Numbered from the stretch's first letter, positions 14,472-22,797 are shown. The stretch: 27,124 nt of DNA from Pelomonas sp052436255 (GCA_052436255.1 JBQVNP010000069.1:1-27124), one strand, 5' to 3'. The notes: generated by a model not told the origin, from the sequence alone. Translations and numbers: made by a program.

Positions 14472-15311
14472 ATGACGTCGGTTGTCATCACCGGGAAGCG
14501 TTACCTGACCCATCCGGAGCAGGCCGACAAGTTCGGCCCCTTCGACAAGGTCTACCTCGCCGAGGGCGACTCCTGGATGGATGCCAGCGCGGCAGCGCAG
14601 GGCTCGCTGCCCTTCTACCTGACTGAAGAATTCAACCGGCGCGGCAAGACCCATCTCATCATCAACATCTCGACGGCGCGGCAGACCCTGCAACGCATCG
14701 CCGAGACGATGAGCGGCGACTACCTGTGGTGGCTGAAGCAGCTGCCGTACGACGGCGTGCTGTTCAGCGCCGGCGGCAATGACTTCATCGAAGCCGCCCG
14801 CGGCCCGGCACCGGGCCAGGGGCTGCTGCGCGACATGCAGGGCCAGCCGCCGCCGGTCGATGGTTACGACTGCGTGCGCCAGCCCGCGCTGAAGCAGCTC
14901 CTTGACGACTACCTCAACCCGAATTTCGAAGCCGTGTACCAGGCGCTGCGGGCCAGCTCCAAGAACGCGGCCACGCCGATGTACCTGAATGGCTACGACA
15001 CGCCGGTCGCGCGCAACGCGCCCGCTATCCAGGGGCTGGTCGGCCCGTGGCTCTGGGCGGCCTACCGCAAGAACCACATCGACGCGTCGCTGTGGCCGCA
15101 GCTGACACGGGGTTTGTTCAAGGACGTCAAGGCCGCCGTCAATGGCTGGTCGGCGGGGCGCGCGGGCGTCAAGCTGGTGGCGACGACCGATGTTTTGACG
15201 CCGGCGTCGCCCACGTCGACCGGCAGCAGCGGCGACTGGAAGAACGAGATCCATCCCAATGCCAGCGGCTGGCGCAAGCAGGCGAGGATCTGGGCCGACC
15301 TGCTCCAGTGA
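14472..15311 (+). CDS. SGNH/GDSL-like hydrolase
   Basis: A 279-residue protein with the SGNH hydrolase layout: block I YLAEGDSWMD with the nucleophile candidate Ser34, block III SAGGND at 99-104, and block V EIHPNASGW with His261. The three-before position of block V is Asn258 where Asp is usual. Members act as esterases, lipases or carbohydrate deacetylases; the substrate cannot be told. No signal peptide is seen, so the protein is probably cytoplasmic. The start is supported by GGGAGAGAG just upstream. It stands between the FtsH-like gene and the exported methyltransferase-like gene on the same strand, with gaps of about 117 and 83 bp. Confidence 0.78.
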   Translation: MTSVVITGKRYLTHPEQADKFGPFDKVYLAEGDSWMDASAAAQGSLPFYLTEEFNRRGKTHLIINISTARQTLQRIAETMSGDYLWWLKQLPYDGVLFSAGGNDFIEAARGPAPGQGLLRDMQGQPPPVDGYDCVRQPALKQLLDDYLNPNFEAVYQALRASSKNAATPMYLNGYDTPVARNAPAIQGLVGPWLWAAYRKNHIDASLWPQLTRGLFKDVKAAVNGWSAGRAGVKLVATTDVLTPASPTSTGSSGDWKNEIHPNASGWRKQARIWADLLQ

Positions 15312-15394
15312 ACCACGGCGGCCATTCGTGCTGACCTTTGTCAGGGCGGCGGCCGACGCTGGATACTGGCGCCCCCCCATCGGAGACCAGACCC

Positions 15395-16177
15395 ATGAAG
15401 ACTTGGCAGATCGCCGCGCTCGCTACCGCCGCCCTGTTCACCGCCGTCGGTTCCCAGGCGCAGGCCGCCGACCCGCTCAAGGCCGCCGTCGCTGCCGACC
15501 ACCGCACGGTGGGCAATGTCGCCCGCGATGTGCACCGCCACCCCTACGAGACGCTGAGCTTCTTCGGCATCAAGCCGACCGACACCGTCGTCGAGCTGTC
15601 CCCCGGCGGCGGTTGGTATACCGAGATCCTGGCGCCCTATCTGCGAGAGGCCGGCCAGCTCTATGCGGCGGCGGGCGAGGGCGGCCGCTTCAAGGCCAAG
15701 ATGGATTCGTCCAGCATCTACGGCAAGGTCAAGCTCACCCTGTTCGACCCGGCCAAGGGCTCCCTCGACATCGCGCCGCCGGGCACGGCCGACGCGGTGC
15801 TGACCTTCCGCAACGTGCACAACTGGATGAGCCAGGGCCCCGAGAAGACCCAGGCCGTCTTCAATGCCGCCTTCAAGGCGCTGAAGCCGGGCGGCGTGCT
15901 CGGTGTCGAGGAGCACCGCCTGCCGGCCGCGCAAACCCAGGACCCCAAGGCCGCCAGCGGGTATGTCCAGGAGGCTGTCGTCATCAAGTTCGCCGAGGCC
16001 GCCGGTTTCAAGTTGGCCGGCCGGAGCGAGGTCAATGCCAACCCCAAGGACACGGCTGACCACCCGCAAGGTGTCTGGACCTTGCCGCCAACCCTCGCCC
16101 TGAAAGACAAGGACCGCGCCAAGTACCAGGCGATTGGCGAGAGCGACCGCATGACGCTGAAGTTCGTCAAGCCCTGA
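15395..16177 (+). CDS. Exported class I SAM-methyltransferase-like protein
   Basis: A 260-residue protein with a clear Sec signal peptide (MKTWQIAALATAALFTAVGS, cleavage likely after QAQA at residue 24) joined to a methyltransferase fold. Motif I is VVELSPGGGWYTEIL (65-79), followed by the acidic and hydrophobic segments of the class (ADAVLTFRNVHNWM near 130). This resembles the COG4798 group of predicted methyltransferases. SAM is not known to be available in the periplasm, so the true activity is uncertain. The ATG has GGAG nine bases upstream; an upstream in-frame start at 15338 would destroy the signal peptide and is rejected. The DUF2520 gene follows after 34 bp. Confidence 0.85.
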   Translation: MKTWQIAALATAALFTAVGSQAQAADPLKAAVAADHRTVGNVARDVHRHPYETLSFFGIKPTDTVVELSPGGGWYTEILAPYLREAGQLYAAAGEGGRFKAKMDSSSIYGKVKLTLFDPAKGSLDIAPPGTADAVLTFRNVHNWMSQGPEKTQAVFNAAFKALKPGGVLGVEEHRLPAAQTQDPKAASGYVQEAVVIKFAEAAGFKLAGRSEVNANPKDTADHPQGVWTLPPTLALKDKDRAKYQAIGESDRMTLKFVKP

Positions 16178-16211
16178 TGAACCGGGCGGCCGCGCCGGGC
16201 CAGGGGTCGGC

Positions 16212-17021
16212 GTGAAGCGCCGGCACGCCGTCATCGGCCTGGGGCGCCTCGCCCGGGCGCTGATCCCCGCACTGCGGCAGGCGGGCGAAGAGGTTGTCGT
16301 TGGGCGTCGCTCGCCCGGCCCGGGCGAGTTGATGCCCGCTGAGGCGGCGCAGCAGGCCGACTGGGTCTGGCTGACGGTCCCGGACGATCAGATCGCCGCG
16401 ACCGCTGCGGCCTTGTCCTGGCGGGCTGATCAACTCGCCCTGCACTGCAGCGGCGCGACGCCGCTGTCTGCGCTGGCCCCGGCGCCGGTCGCCGCGGGCT
16501 TTCATCCGCTCACGCTGCTGGCTGGAGACGCCGGGCTGGCCGGAGTGCATGTCGGCATCGAGGCCGACGCCGCTCACCGGCCGGCGCTGCAGGCGCTGGC
16601 ACAGGCGTTCGGCCTGGTGCCGCTGGTGCTGCCGTCGCCGATGAGCGCCCAGGCGCGCGCCGGCTATCACGCGGCCGCCAACCTCGCTGCCAGCGGTGTG
16701 CTGGCCGTGCTGGCCGAGGCCGAGGCGCTGTGGGATTCGGCCGGTTTGACGCGCAGCGACGCCCTGCCGGCCCTGGCGCCGCTGACCCGTGGTGCGCTCG
16801 ACACGGCGCTGGCTCGTGGTCTGGCCGGGGCCGTCTCGGGGCCCATTGCCAGGGGCGACACCGGCGTGCTGGCGCGCCATCTCGGCGCGCTGGCGGCTGC
16901 CGGGCTGGCTGACGACCTGCTGCTGGCGCTGGGCCGTCGCCAGCTCGCACTGGCGCAGCACACCGGCCGTCTCGACGCCGCCCAAATCACAGCCTTGCAG
17001 GCCTTGCTGGCGTCGCCGTGA
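16212..17021 (+). CDS. Rossmann-fold/DUF2520 domain protein
   Basis: A 269-residue protein of the Rossmann-like plus DUF2520 group. The N-terminus has a nucleotide-binding glycine motif (AVIGLGRLARAL, residues 6-17) with DWVWLTVPDDQI downstream. LHCSGATPLSAL and FHPLTLL are the conserved features of this group, and the helical C-terminal half matches DUF2520. It resembles NADP-dependent reductases such as ketopantoate or pyrroline-carboxylate reductase, but no reaction is established. The start is GTG with CAGGGG five bases upstream. It probably shares a transcript with the gene before it. It ends 124 bp before cheZ. Confidence 0.85.
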   Translation: MKRRHAVIGLGRLARALIPALRQAGEEVVVGRRSPGPGELMPAEAAQQADWVWLTVPDDQIAATAAALSWRADQLALHCSGATPLSALAPAPVAAGFHPLTLLAGDAGLAGVHVGIEADAAHRPALQALAQAFGLVPLVLPSPMSAQARAGYHAAANLAASGVLAVLAEAEALWDSAGLTRSDALPALAPLTRGALDTALARGLAGAVSGPIARGDTGVLARHLGALAAAGLADDLLLALGRRQLALAQHTGRLDAAQITALQALLASP

Positions 17022-17095
17022 AGACGTTCGGAGCCGGCGTGACAAAGGGCGCGTTCGGCTCGCGCTGCGGCGGGGTGGTCTGCGCGGGCCGGTCC

Positions 17096-17101
17096 TAGAC
17101 T
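17096..17101 (+). promoter_or_regulatory. Possible -10 box for cheZ
   Basis: TAGACT matches TATAAT in four of six positions and resembles the TAGAAT boxes before hrcA and the tRNA. It would give a leader of about 38 bases. No good -35 is seen, and no sigma-28 motif was found. Confidence 0.25.
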
Positions 17102-17145
17102 GCCCGAGTCCCGTCGCTGTGCCGGGCACAGCCCAGGGAGTCTTC

Positions 17146-17700
17146 ATGTCCGACGCGTCCATTCAGGCCATCATCCGGGCCGATGCCGTTCAGATCCTGC
17201 ACGACGTCGTCGACGAACTGCCCGATGCACGCGAGCGCCTGGCCTATGTGCGCAGCATGACGGAGCAGGCTGCGACCAAGGTGCTCAACCTGGTCGAGGC
17301 CGCGCAGGACGATGCCGAGGCCGTGCGCAAGAAGGGCCGCGAGCTGTCCGACGCGCTCAACCGCCTGGCGCTTTCCAGCAACATCAGCCCCGACCGTGCC
17401 CGCGCGCTGATGAAGCTGTGCGCGGCCTACGCGGCCGATGCCGCCGGCTTCGCGGCGCGCGAAAAGTCCCTGCACAGCGAAATCATGATGGCGCAGGACT
17501 TCCAGGATCTTTCCGGCCAGGTGATCAACAAGGTCAGCAAGATGCTGGAGCGCGCCCAGCCGCCTCTCAAGGAGCTCGTCCAGTCGCTGCCGGCGTCCGG
17601 GACCGCTGCCAAGCCCGAGCGCCTCGGCGGCGTGCAGACGCCCGACAAGGCCTTCAAGCAGGACGATGTGGACGACCTGCTGGCCTCGCTGGGCTTCTGA
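17146..17700 (+). CDS. cheZ: Chemotaxis phosphatase CheZ
   Basis: A 184-residue CheZ-type protein that dephosphorylates CheY-P. It is a long helical protein with the conserved active-site helix EIMMAQDFQDLSGQVINKV (112-130). Asp121 and Gln125 match E. coli CheZ Asp143 and Gln147 in spacing. The C-terminal DDVDDLLASLGF is the CheY-binding tail known from E. coli (QVDDLLDSLGF). It is somewhat shorter than E. coli CheZ (214 residues), mainly through the helical hairpin and the linker. The start is well supported by AGGGAG. No cheY, cheA or flagellar gene lies beside it, which is unusual. The MCP gene 7 kb away is the only other chemotaxis gene in the window. Confidence 0.9.
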   Translation: MSDASIQAIIRADAVQILHDVVDELPDARERLAYVRSMTEQAATKVLNLVEAAQDDAEAVRKKGRELSDALNRLALSSNISPDRARALMKLCAAYAADAAGFAAREKSLHSEIMMAQDFQDLSGQVINKVSKMLERAQPPLKELVQSLPASGTAAKPERLGGVQTPDKAFKQDDVDDLLASLGF

Positions 17701-17701
17701 G

Positions 17702-17716
17702 GAGGCGCTGAGCCTC
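17702..17716. terminator. Short hairpin between convergent cheZ and mtfA-like genes
   Basis: GAGGC (17702-17706), loop GCTGA, GCCTC (17712-17716) fills the 14-bp gap between the two convergent stop codons. An overlapping alternative stem CTGAGG/CCTCAG exists. A bidirectional terminator is possible; there is no T-run. Confidence 0.3.
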
Positions 17717-18545
17717 AGGCCCAGCTCGCCGGGTCGAGCCGGTAGTAGCCACTCAGCTCCGAGTACAGCGCCGGGTGGCCGGCGGCCAGCTCGATGGGCC
17801 GTTCGAAGAACAGCTCGCTGATGACGGCGAAGAACTCTGCCGGGTCGGTGGCCGCGTAAGCATCGATCAGGCCCGGCCCATATTCGTCCGGGCGCGCCAG
17901 CCGCCGGCGCAGCGCATCGAACTCGTTCTGCATCACCGTCGACCAGCGCCGGTAGGCCTGGGCCGTCGGCAGCGCGGGCGCGCCATTGGCCGGGCCGCCG
18001 GCCTGGTCCAGCTGGTGGGCAAACTCATGGATGACGACGTTGTGCCCGTCGCCCGGCGTGGCAGCGCCGCGCTTGACCTCATCCCAGGCCAGCAAGACCT
18101 GACCCTGGCTCCAGCTCTCGCCGGCCAGCACGCGGCGTTGGTCCGACAGCACACCCCCGGACTCGGTCACCGGCCGGTCGACGACGAAGGCGCCGGGGTA
18201 GACCAGCACCTGGCGCAGTTCCGGGTAGACGCCGCGCGCCATGCCCAGCAGCGGCAGGCAGGCCAGCGCGGCGATGGTCACGCGGACCTCGTCCGTCACC
18301 CGCAGGCCGCCGCAGCCGAGGATGGGTTTCTCGGCCAGGAACACCTGCATCAGCCCCTTGAGCTTGAGCTGCTGGCGCGCCGGCAAGCGAGACACCAGCG
18401 GCACATGGCGGCGCAGCAGGCGGCGCCAGGCCGGCGGGAAGGGCCGGTTGGCGATGCGCTCGCGGCGGCGCCTCACCCACCGCGGCCACAGCGCGATACC
18501 GGCGGCCGCCAGCAGGACGAGGATGAAACAGATGAGCAGCGCCAT
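17715..18545 (-). CDS. MtfA-like zinc peptidase (M90 family)
   Basis: A 276-residue peptidase of the MtfA/M90 family. In E. coli MtfA is a cytosolic zinc aminopeptidase that also binds the glucose repressor Mlc. The zinc motif HEFAHQLD is at about 173-180, and the second helix DPAEFFAVISELFFE carries the third ligand region. Unlike E. coli MtfA, this form has an N-terminal membrane helix (MALLICFILVLLAAAGIALW) followed by an Arg-rich stretch (RRRRER), so the catalytic part probably stays on the cytoplasmic side. The ATG at 18545 begins just before the helix; an upstream in-frame ATG at 18605 adds 20 polar residues and is less likely. It is convergent with cheZ and divergent from the MFS gene. 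Confidence 0.88.
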   Translation of the reverse strand: MALLICFILVLLAAAGIALWPRWVRRRRERIANRPFPPAWRRLLRRHVPLVSRLPARQQLKLKGLMQVFLAEKPILGCGGLRVTDEVRVTIAALACLPLLGMARGVYPELRQVLVYPGAFVVDRPVTESGGVLSDQRRVLAGESWSQGQVLLAWDEVKRGAATPGDGHNVVIHEFAHQLDQAGGPANGAPALPTAQAYRRWSTVMQNEFDALRRRLARPDEYGPGLIDAYAATDPAEFFAVISELFFERPIELAAGHPALYSELSGYYRLDPASWA

Positions 18546-18675
18546 GCCCGGCAACTGGGTCTGGCACCGCGCTTTGCAAGGCCTGCCGCAGACAGGCGCG
18601 GCCATTCAGTCGCGGGGGACATGCCTTGCCGTCCTGGCGACAGCGCCAAGCCGCTGCAGAGGTTAGTCTTCGCCG

Positions 18676-19842
18676 ATGCCTGCCGCCGACCCGTCTCGAC
18701 TGCATGCCTGGCAGGTCCTGCTGGGCGGCATTTGCGCGCTGGTGCTGACCATCGGCCTGGCGCGCTTTGCCTACACACCGCTGCTGCCGCAGATGCACGC
18801 CCAGGCCGGCCTGGGCGTCGCCGATGGCGGCTTGCTGGCTTCTATCAACTATGCCGGCTACATGAGCGGCGCGTTGCTGGCCGCCTGGATCGAGAGCCCG
18901 GTCTGGCGCCAGCGGCTCTACAGCTGGGGCCTGCCGCTGGCCTTGGCGGTCACGGCGCTGATGGGCTGGAGTTCGTCCTTCGGCGTCTGGGCCGCGTCGC
19001 GCTACGTTGGCGGCCTGTGCGGCGCGGCCGGCATGCTGCTGGGTTCGGGCCTGGTGCAGGGCTGGCTGATCCGCTCTGGGCGGCGGCCGGAGCTGGGCAT
19101 CTACTTCATCGGACTGGGGCTGGGCATTGTCGTGTCGGCGCTGGGCGCCATGGGCATGACGGGGCTGGAACTGGGCTGGGCCGCGCAATGGCAGGGCTTT
19201 GCGCTGCTGGGCCTGGCCTTTGTGATCCCGGCCTGGGCCTGGCGCCCGCCGGCGCCACCGCCGGCAGCCAAGTCTTCGTCAGCCGGGTCACCCAGCGCGC
19301 GTTGGATGGCGCTGATGGTGGCGGCCTACTTCTGCGCCGGCTGGGGCTTCGTCATCAACGCGACCTTCACCGTCGCCATCGTCGAGAAGCAGCCGTTGCT
19401 GGCCGGCCAGGGCCCGTGGGCCTGGCTGCTGGTCGGCCTGGCAGCGACGCCGGCCGTCTTCGTGTGGGACCGCATCGCGCGACGCACGGGTGACGTCGGC
19501 GCGCTGCTGATCGCGTTCGGCGTGCAGATCGTCGGCGTGCTGCTGCCGGTGCTGGCCGATGGTCTGACGGCGGCACTGGCGGGCGCGTTGCTCTACGGTG
19601 CCACCTTCATCGGCATCGTCAGCCTGACGCTGGCGCTGGTCGGCCGACGCTCACCCGCCAACCCGGGCAAGGCGATGGCGCGACTGACGCTGAGCTATGG
19701 CGTCGCCCAGATCAGTGCCCCAGCGCTGACCGGCCGCATGGTGGAGGCCAGCGGCAGCTTCGACGCCGCGCTGTGGCTGACGGCGGGCGTGATGGCGGTC
19801 GGCATGGCCTGCCTGCTGGCCGTGCTTCGCGACCCGCGCTGA
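18676..19842 (+). CDS. YbfB/YjiJ-family MFS transporter
   Basis: A 388-residue inner-membrane transporter with about 12 hydrophobic segments. The first, GGICALVLTIGLARFAYTPLLPQMHAQAGL, is the signature of the YbfB/YjiJ family of the major facilitator superfamily. The central loop is short and Pro/Ser-rich (about 193-213). The substrate is unknown. The ATG is preceded by AGAGG at 13 bases, which is weak, and by TTAGTCT directly upstream, another place where a -10-like box nearly touches the start. It is divergent from the mtfA-like gene. Confidence 0.88.
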   Translation: MPAADPSRLHAWQVLLGGICALVLTIGLARFAYTPLLPQMHAQAGLGVADGGLLASINYAGYMSGALLAAWIESPVWRQRLYSWGLPLALAVTALMGWSSSFGVWAASRYVGGLCGAAGMLLGSGLVQGWLIRSGRRPELGIYFIGLGLGIVVSALGAMGMTGLELGWAAQWQGFALLGLAFVIPAWAWRPPAPPPAAKSSSAGSPSARWMALMVAAYFCAGWGFVINATFTVAIVEKQPLLAGQGPWAWLLVGLAATPAVFVWDRIARRTGDVGALLIAFGVQIVGVLLPVLADGLTAALAGALLYGATFIGIVSLTLALVGRRSPANPGKAMARLTLSYGVAQISAPALTGRMVEASGSFDAALWLTAGVMAVGMACLLAVLRDPR

Positions 19843-19927
19843 TGCGCGCGGCCAGACACAGTCCGCCATGAAGTAACTCTGTGTGAGCCCGTCATCCCTG
19901 CCGTGCGCCGGACTGTTAGTGGTCGGC

Positions 19928-19945
19928 GGCCGCGCTTGTGCGGCC
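19928..19945 (+). other. Hairpin in the leader of the lipoprotein gene
   Basis: GGCCGC (19928-19933), loop GCTTGT, GCGGCC (19940-19945), 15 bases before the ATG and just before its GGAG ribosome binding site. It could affect translation. Nothing else notable is seen in the 118-bp gap. Confidence 0.3.
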
Positions 19946-19960
19946 TGGAGTGGACCCATC

Positions 19961-20158
19961 ATGAAAAGACTGGCTCTGGCCATCACGCTGATCTCTTCCG
20001 CGGCCCTGCTGTCGGGTTGCATCATCGTGCCGCACCGGCACGGTGGCCACCGTGGCCAAGGCCATCACTATCAAAGCGATGGGCACTACCAAGGCCAGGA
20101 CGGCGGCCACTATCAACGTGGCGGCCGGGTCTACGGGAACCCCGGCCCGCGCCGCTGA
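19961..20158 (+). CDS. Small His/Gly/Gln-rich lipoprotein
   Basis: A 65-residue predicted lipoprotein. The signal is MKRLALAITLISSAALLSGC, with lipobox LSGC and acylated Cys20. The mature 45 residues are rich in His, Gly, Gln and Tyr and contain three HYQ units in HYQSDGHYQGQDGGHYQ, reminiscent of metal-binding or simple structural repeats. No known domain is recognised. The start has GGAG ten bases upstream. It is convergent with the thiolase gene, with only 13 bp between the stops. Confidence 0.75.
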   Translation: MKRLALAITLISSAALLSGCIIVPHRHGGHRGQGHHYQSDGHYQGQDGGHYQRGGRVYGNPGPRR

Positions 20159-20165
20159 CCGGCGC
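20149..20165. terminator. Hairpin between convergent lipoprotein and thiolase genes
   Basis: GCGCCG (20149-20154), loop CTGAC (holds the TGA stop), CGGCGC (20160-20165). It could terminate from both sides; no T-run follows. Confidence 0.3.
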
Positions 20166-20171
20166 CAGACG

Positions 20172-21374
20172 TCAAACCCGCTCGATGATGGTGGCGATGC
20201 CCATGCCGCCGCCGACGCATAGCGTCACGGCGCCGACCTGAAGGTCGCGGCGCTCGAGTTCGTCGAGCAGCGTGCCCAGCAGCATCGCGCCGGTGGCGCC
20301 CAGCGGGTGCCCGAGCGCGATGGCGCCGCCGTTCACGTTGACGCGGTCCAGGTCGAGCCCGAGGTCGCGCGCCGTCTTCATCGGCACGGCGGCAAAGGCC
20401 TCGTTGATCTCCCACAGGTCGATGTCCGAGGCCTGCATGCCGGCCTGGCGCAGCGCCTTCTGGCAGGCCGGCGTCGTGCCGGTCAGCATGATGGTGGGCT
20501 CGCTGCCGGTCACGGCCGCTGCACGGATGCGGGCGCGCGGCCTCAGTCCGGCCGCATCGCCTCCGGCCTTGGAGCCGACCAGCACCAGCGCCGCGCCGTC
20601 GACGATGCCGGATGAATTGCCGGCGTGGTGGCGGTGCTCGATGGCGGCGGCCTGCGCGTACTTGCGCAGCGCCAGCGCGTCGAACTTCGCACCCAGCTTG
20701 ATGAAGCTCGGGTTCAGGGCGGCCAGCGTCGCGGCCGTGGTCTGCGGGCGGACGGTCTCATCCTCGGCCAGCAACAGTGCGCCGGCTTCGTCATGCACCG
20801 GCACCAGAGCGCGCTTGAAGTGCCCGGTCGCACGCGCCGCAGCGGCGCGCTGGTGGGAGCGCGCCGCATAGGCATCGAGCTCTTCGCGCGTGAAGCCTTC
20901 GAGTGTGGCGATCAGGTCGGCGCTGATGCCCTGCGGCACGAAGCCGATGGCCTCGACGACGCGCTCATCCAGCAGCCAGGCGCCGCCGTCGCTGCCCATG
21001 GGCACCCGGCTCATGCTCTCGACCCCGCCGGCCACGACCAGGCGCTCGAAACCGCTGGCCACCTTGGCCGCGGCGAGGTTGACGCTCTCCAGCCCCGAGG
21101 CGCAGAAGCGCGACTGCGTGACGCCGGCGACCGTCTCGGCCCAGCCGGCGTCCAGCACCGCGGTACGGGCGATGTCGCCGCCCTGTTCGCCAATCGGCGT
21201 CACGCAGCCCAGCACGACGTCGTCGACCAGGGCGGTGTCCAGCCGCGTGCGTTCGCGCAGCGCCTGCAGCAACGTGCGCAGCAGCCAGATCGGCGTCGCC
21301 GCGTGCAGCGAGCCTTCGGGCTTGCCCTTGCCGCGCGGCGTGCGGCAGTGGTCGTACATATAGGCGTCGAACAT
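20172..21374 (-). CDS. Acetyl-CoA C-acyltransferase (thiolase)
   Basis: A 400-residue thiolase that condenses or cleaves acyl-CoA units. The nucleophilic Cys91 is in SRFCASGLES. NEAFAAVP, the GHPLGATGA His (about 356) and the second Cys (about 386, LCVGGGMG) complete the catalytic set. The length fits the family (390-405). ATG 21374 is preferred over the ATG two codons earlier, because the GAGG lies eight bases before it and only two before the other. It starts shortly after the wax ester synthase/DGAT gene on the same strand, so the two are probably one operon. It may be degradative (FadA-like) or biosynthetic (PhaA-like); the N-terminus YDHCRTPRGKGKPEGSLHA resembles degradative lipid thiolases. 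Confidence 0.93.
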   Translation of the reverse strand: MFDAYMYDHCRTPRGKGKPEGSLHAATPIWLLRTLLQALRERTRLDTALVDDVVLGCVTPIGEQGGDIARTAVLDAGWAETVAGVTQSRFCASGLESVNLAAAKVASGFERLVVAGGVESMSRVPMGSDGGAWLLDERVVEAIGFVPQGISADLIATLEGFTREELDAYAARSHQRAAAARATGHFKRALVPVHDEAGALLLAEDETVRPQTTAATLAALNPSFIKLGAKFDALALRKYAQAAAIEHRHHAGNSSGIVDGAALVLVGSKAGGDAAGLRPRARIRAAAVTGSEPTIMLTGTTPACQKALRQAGMQASDIDLWEINEAFAAVPMKTARDLGLDLDRVNVNGGAIALGHPLGATGAMLLGTLLDELERRDLQVGAVTLCVGGGMGIATIIERV

Positions 21375-21393
21375 CGTCATTTCCTCGCTGCCG

Positions 21394-22797
21394 TCATGCG
21401 ATCCCGACCGCCGCTTCGAGCGTCGCGATCTCCTCTTCGACGTACGCCGCCAGCCGGCTCAGGTTGGGCAGGGCATCGGTCGCGATCAGGCCGACATAGA
21501 GCGTGCCCGCGTAGCTGAACAGCGTGATGTTGAGCAGGTGCGTGGCCGGGAGGGTCGACACCGGGTGCATCTCCAGCAGAGGAGCGCCCTTCAGGTAGAG
21601 GCGCTTTGCTGGCCCGGGCACGTTGGACACCAGTGTGTTGCCCATCGGCGTGATGACGTCGGCGAGTTTGAGCATGCCGGCGATCTGGCCGAGCAGGCCG
21701 GTCAGGATGGTGTAGGTCTCGACGGCCTCGGGCGCGACCGCGTCGATCATGGCGCGCACGTTGCGCAGCGAGTAGCCGACATTGCGCAGCCGCACATAGG
21801 CGTCGTCGGTGGGCGGCGACAGGTCGACGAGGATGATGCCGATCTTGTTGCCGGCGGCCTTCTCGTCCTCGCGGCGCAGGTTGACGGGCATCTGGATGGT
21901 GATGGGCCGGTCGAGCACCACGCCCTCGTCGGCGAGGTAGCGGTGCATGGCGCCGTCCAGGCAGGTCAACGCCACATGGTTGAGCGTGGCGCGGGCCACC
22001 TTGCGGATGGCGTCGATGCGCGCCATCGGCACGGCAGCGGTCGCGAACTGGCGGCCCGGCGTCGCGTTGCCGGTGAAGGGCGTGTTGCCGCTGGCCATGA
22101 AGGGCAGGGCGATGGCGTTCTTGGTCAGCTTGACGGCCTCCAGCGCCAGCATGGCCGTGAGGCGGCCGATGCCGACGGCGCGCTTGCTGTTCGCGGTGAG
22201 CTGCTTCCACACAGTACCGGCCACGGCCTGGTCCAGCCGCTTCTTCCCCCCCAGGCCGCGGCTGCGCCGGGTGTGGTCGAAGGTCCAGACCGGCGTGACG
22301 CTCATGTCGTCGACCGTCGTGCGCAATGACTCGACACCCCAGCGCGTCATCGTGATGCCATCAGCCACGGCGTGGTGCATCTTGTAGTAAATGGCGAACT
22401 GCTTGTCCCAGAGTCCGGCGATGACGTGCACCTCCCACAGCGGCCGGCTGCGGTCCAGCATGGGTTCGTGCAACCGGGCGGTCAGCGCGTAGAGGTCGTC
22501 GCGGCCGTTCGCACCGGCCTTGAGCTTGTGGAAGAAGACATGTTGCGCCAGGTCCACGCTGTCGGCCGTGCTCCAGCTCGGCATCATCCCGGCCGACACG
22601 AAGTTGATGACCTGGTCGAACGGCGGCTGCACGTCGGAGTGGGTCAGGAACTCCTCGTACAGCTGCCTGGCAAAGCTGGCGCCGCCACCCTTGACGCCTT
22701 TGGGAATCTGGTGGATGTGCAGACCTGCGACATGCTTGGGACTGGCCTCGTTCTCGGCAATGAAGAAGGCGAGGTCAAGCAGGGAGAGTCGAGTCAT
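21394..22797 (-). CDS. Wax ester synthase/diacylglycerol acyltransferase family protein
   Basis: A 467-residue acyltransferase of the WS/DGAT family, which makes wax esters or triacylglycerols from acyl-CoA. The N-terminus (MTRLSLLDLAFFIAE) and the catalytic HHAVADG at 141-147 (motif HHxxxDG) are diagnostic. PLWEVHVIAGL just before it and the C-terminal NVPGPAKRLYLKGA and PVSTLPATHLLNITLFSYAGTLYVGL regions are also typical. Its usual place is the cytoplasmic face of the membrane or lipid bodies. It is followed by the thiolase with only a short gap, linking storage-lipid synthesis and fatty acid turnover. No good ribosome binding site is seen before the ATG. Specificity for alcohols or diacylglycerol is unknown. 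Confidence 0.93.
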   Translation of the reverse strand: MTRLSLLDLAFFIAENEASPKHVAGLHIHQIPKGVKGGGASFARQLYEEFLTHSDVQPPFDQVINFVSAGMMPSWSTADSVDLAQHVFFHKLKAGANGRDDLYALTARLHEPMLDRSRPLWEVHVIAGLWDKQFAIYYKMHHAVADGITMTRWGVESLRTTVDDMSVTPVWTFDHTRRSRGLGGKKRLDQAVAGTVWKQLTANSKRAVGIGRLTAMLALEAVKLTKNAIALPFMASGNTPFTGNATPGRQFATAAVPMARIDAIRKVARATLNHVALTCLDGAMHRYLADEGVVLDRPITIQMPVNLRREDEKAAGNKIGIILVDLSPPTDDAYVRLRNVGYSLRNVRAMIDAVAPEAVETYTILTGLLGQIAGMLKLADVITPMGNTLVSNVPGPAKRLYLKGAPLLEMHPVSTLPATHLLNITLFSYAGTLYVGLIATDALPNLSRLAAYVEEEIATLEAAVGIA

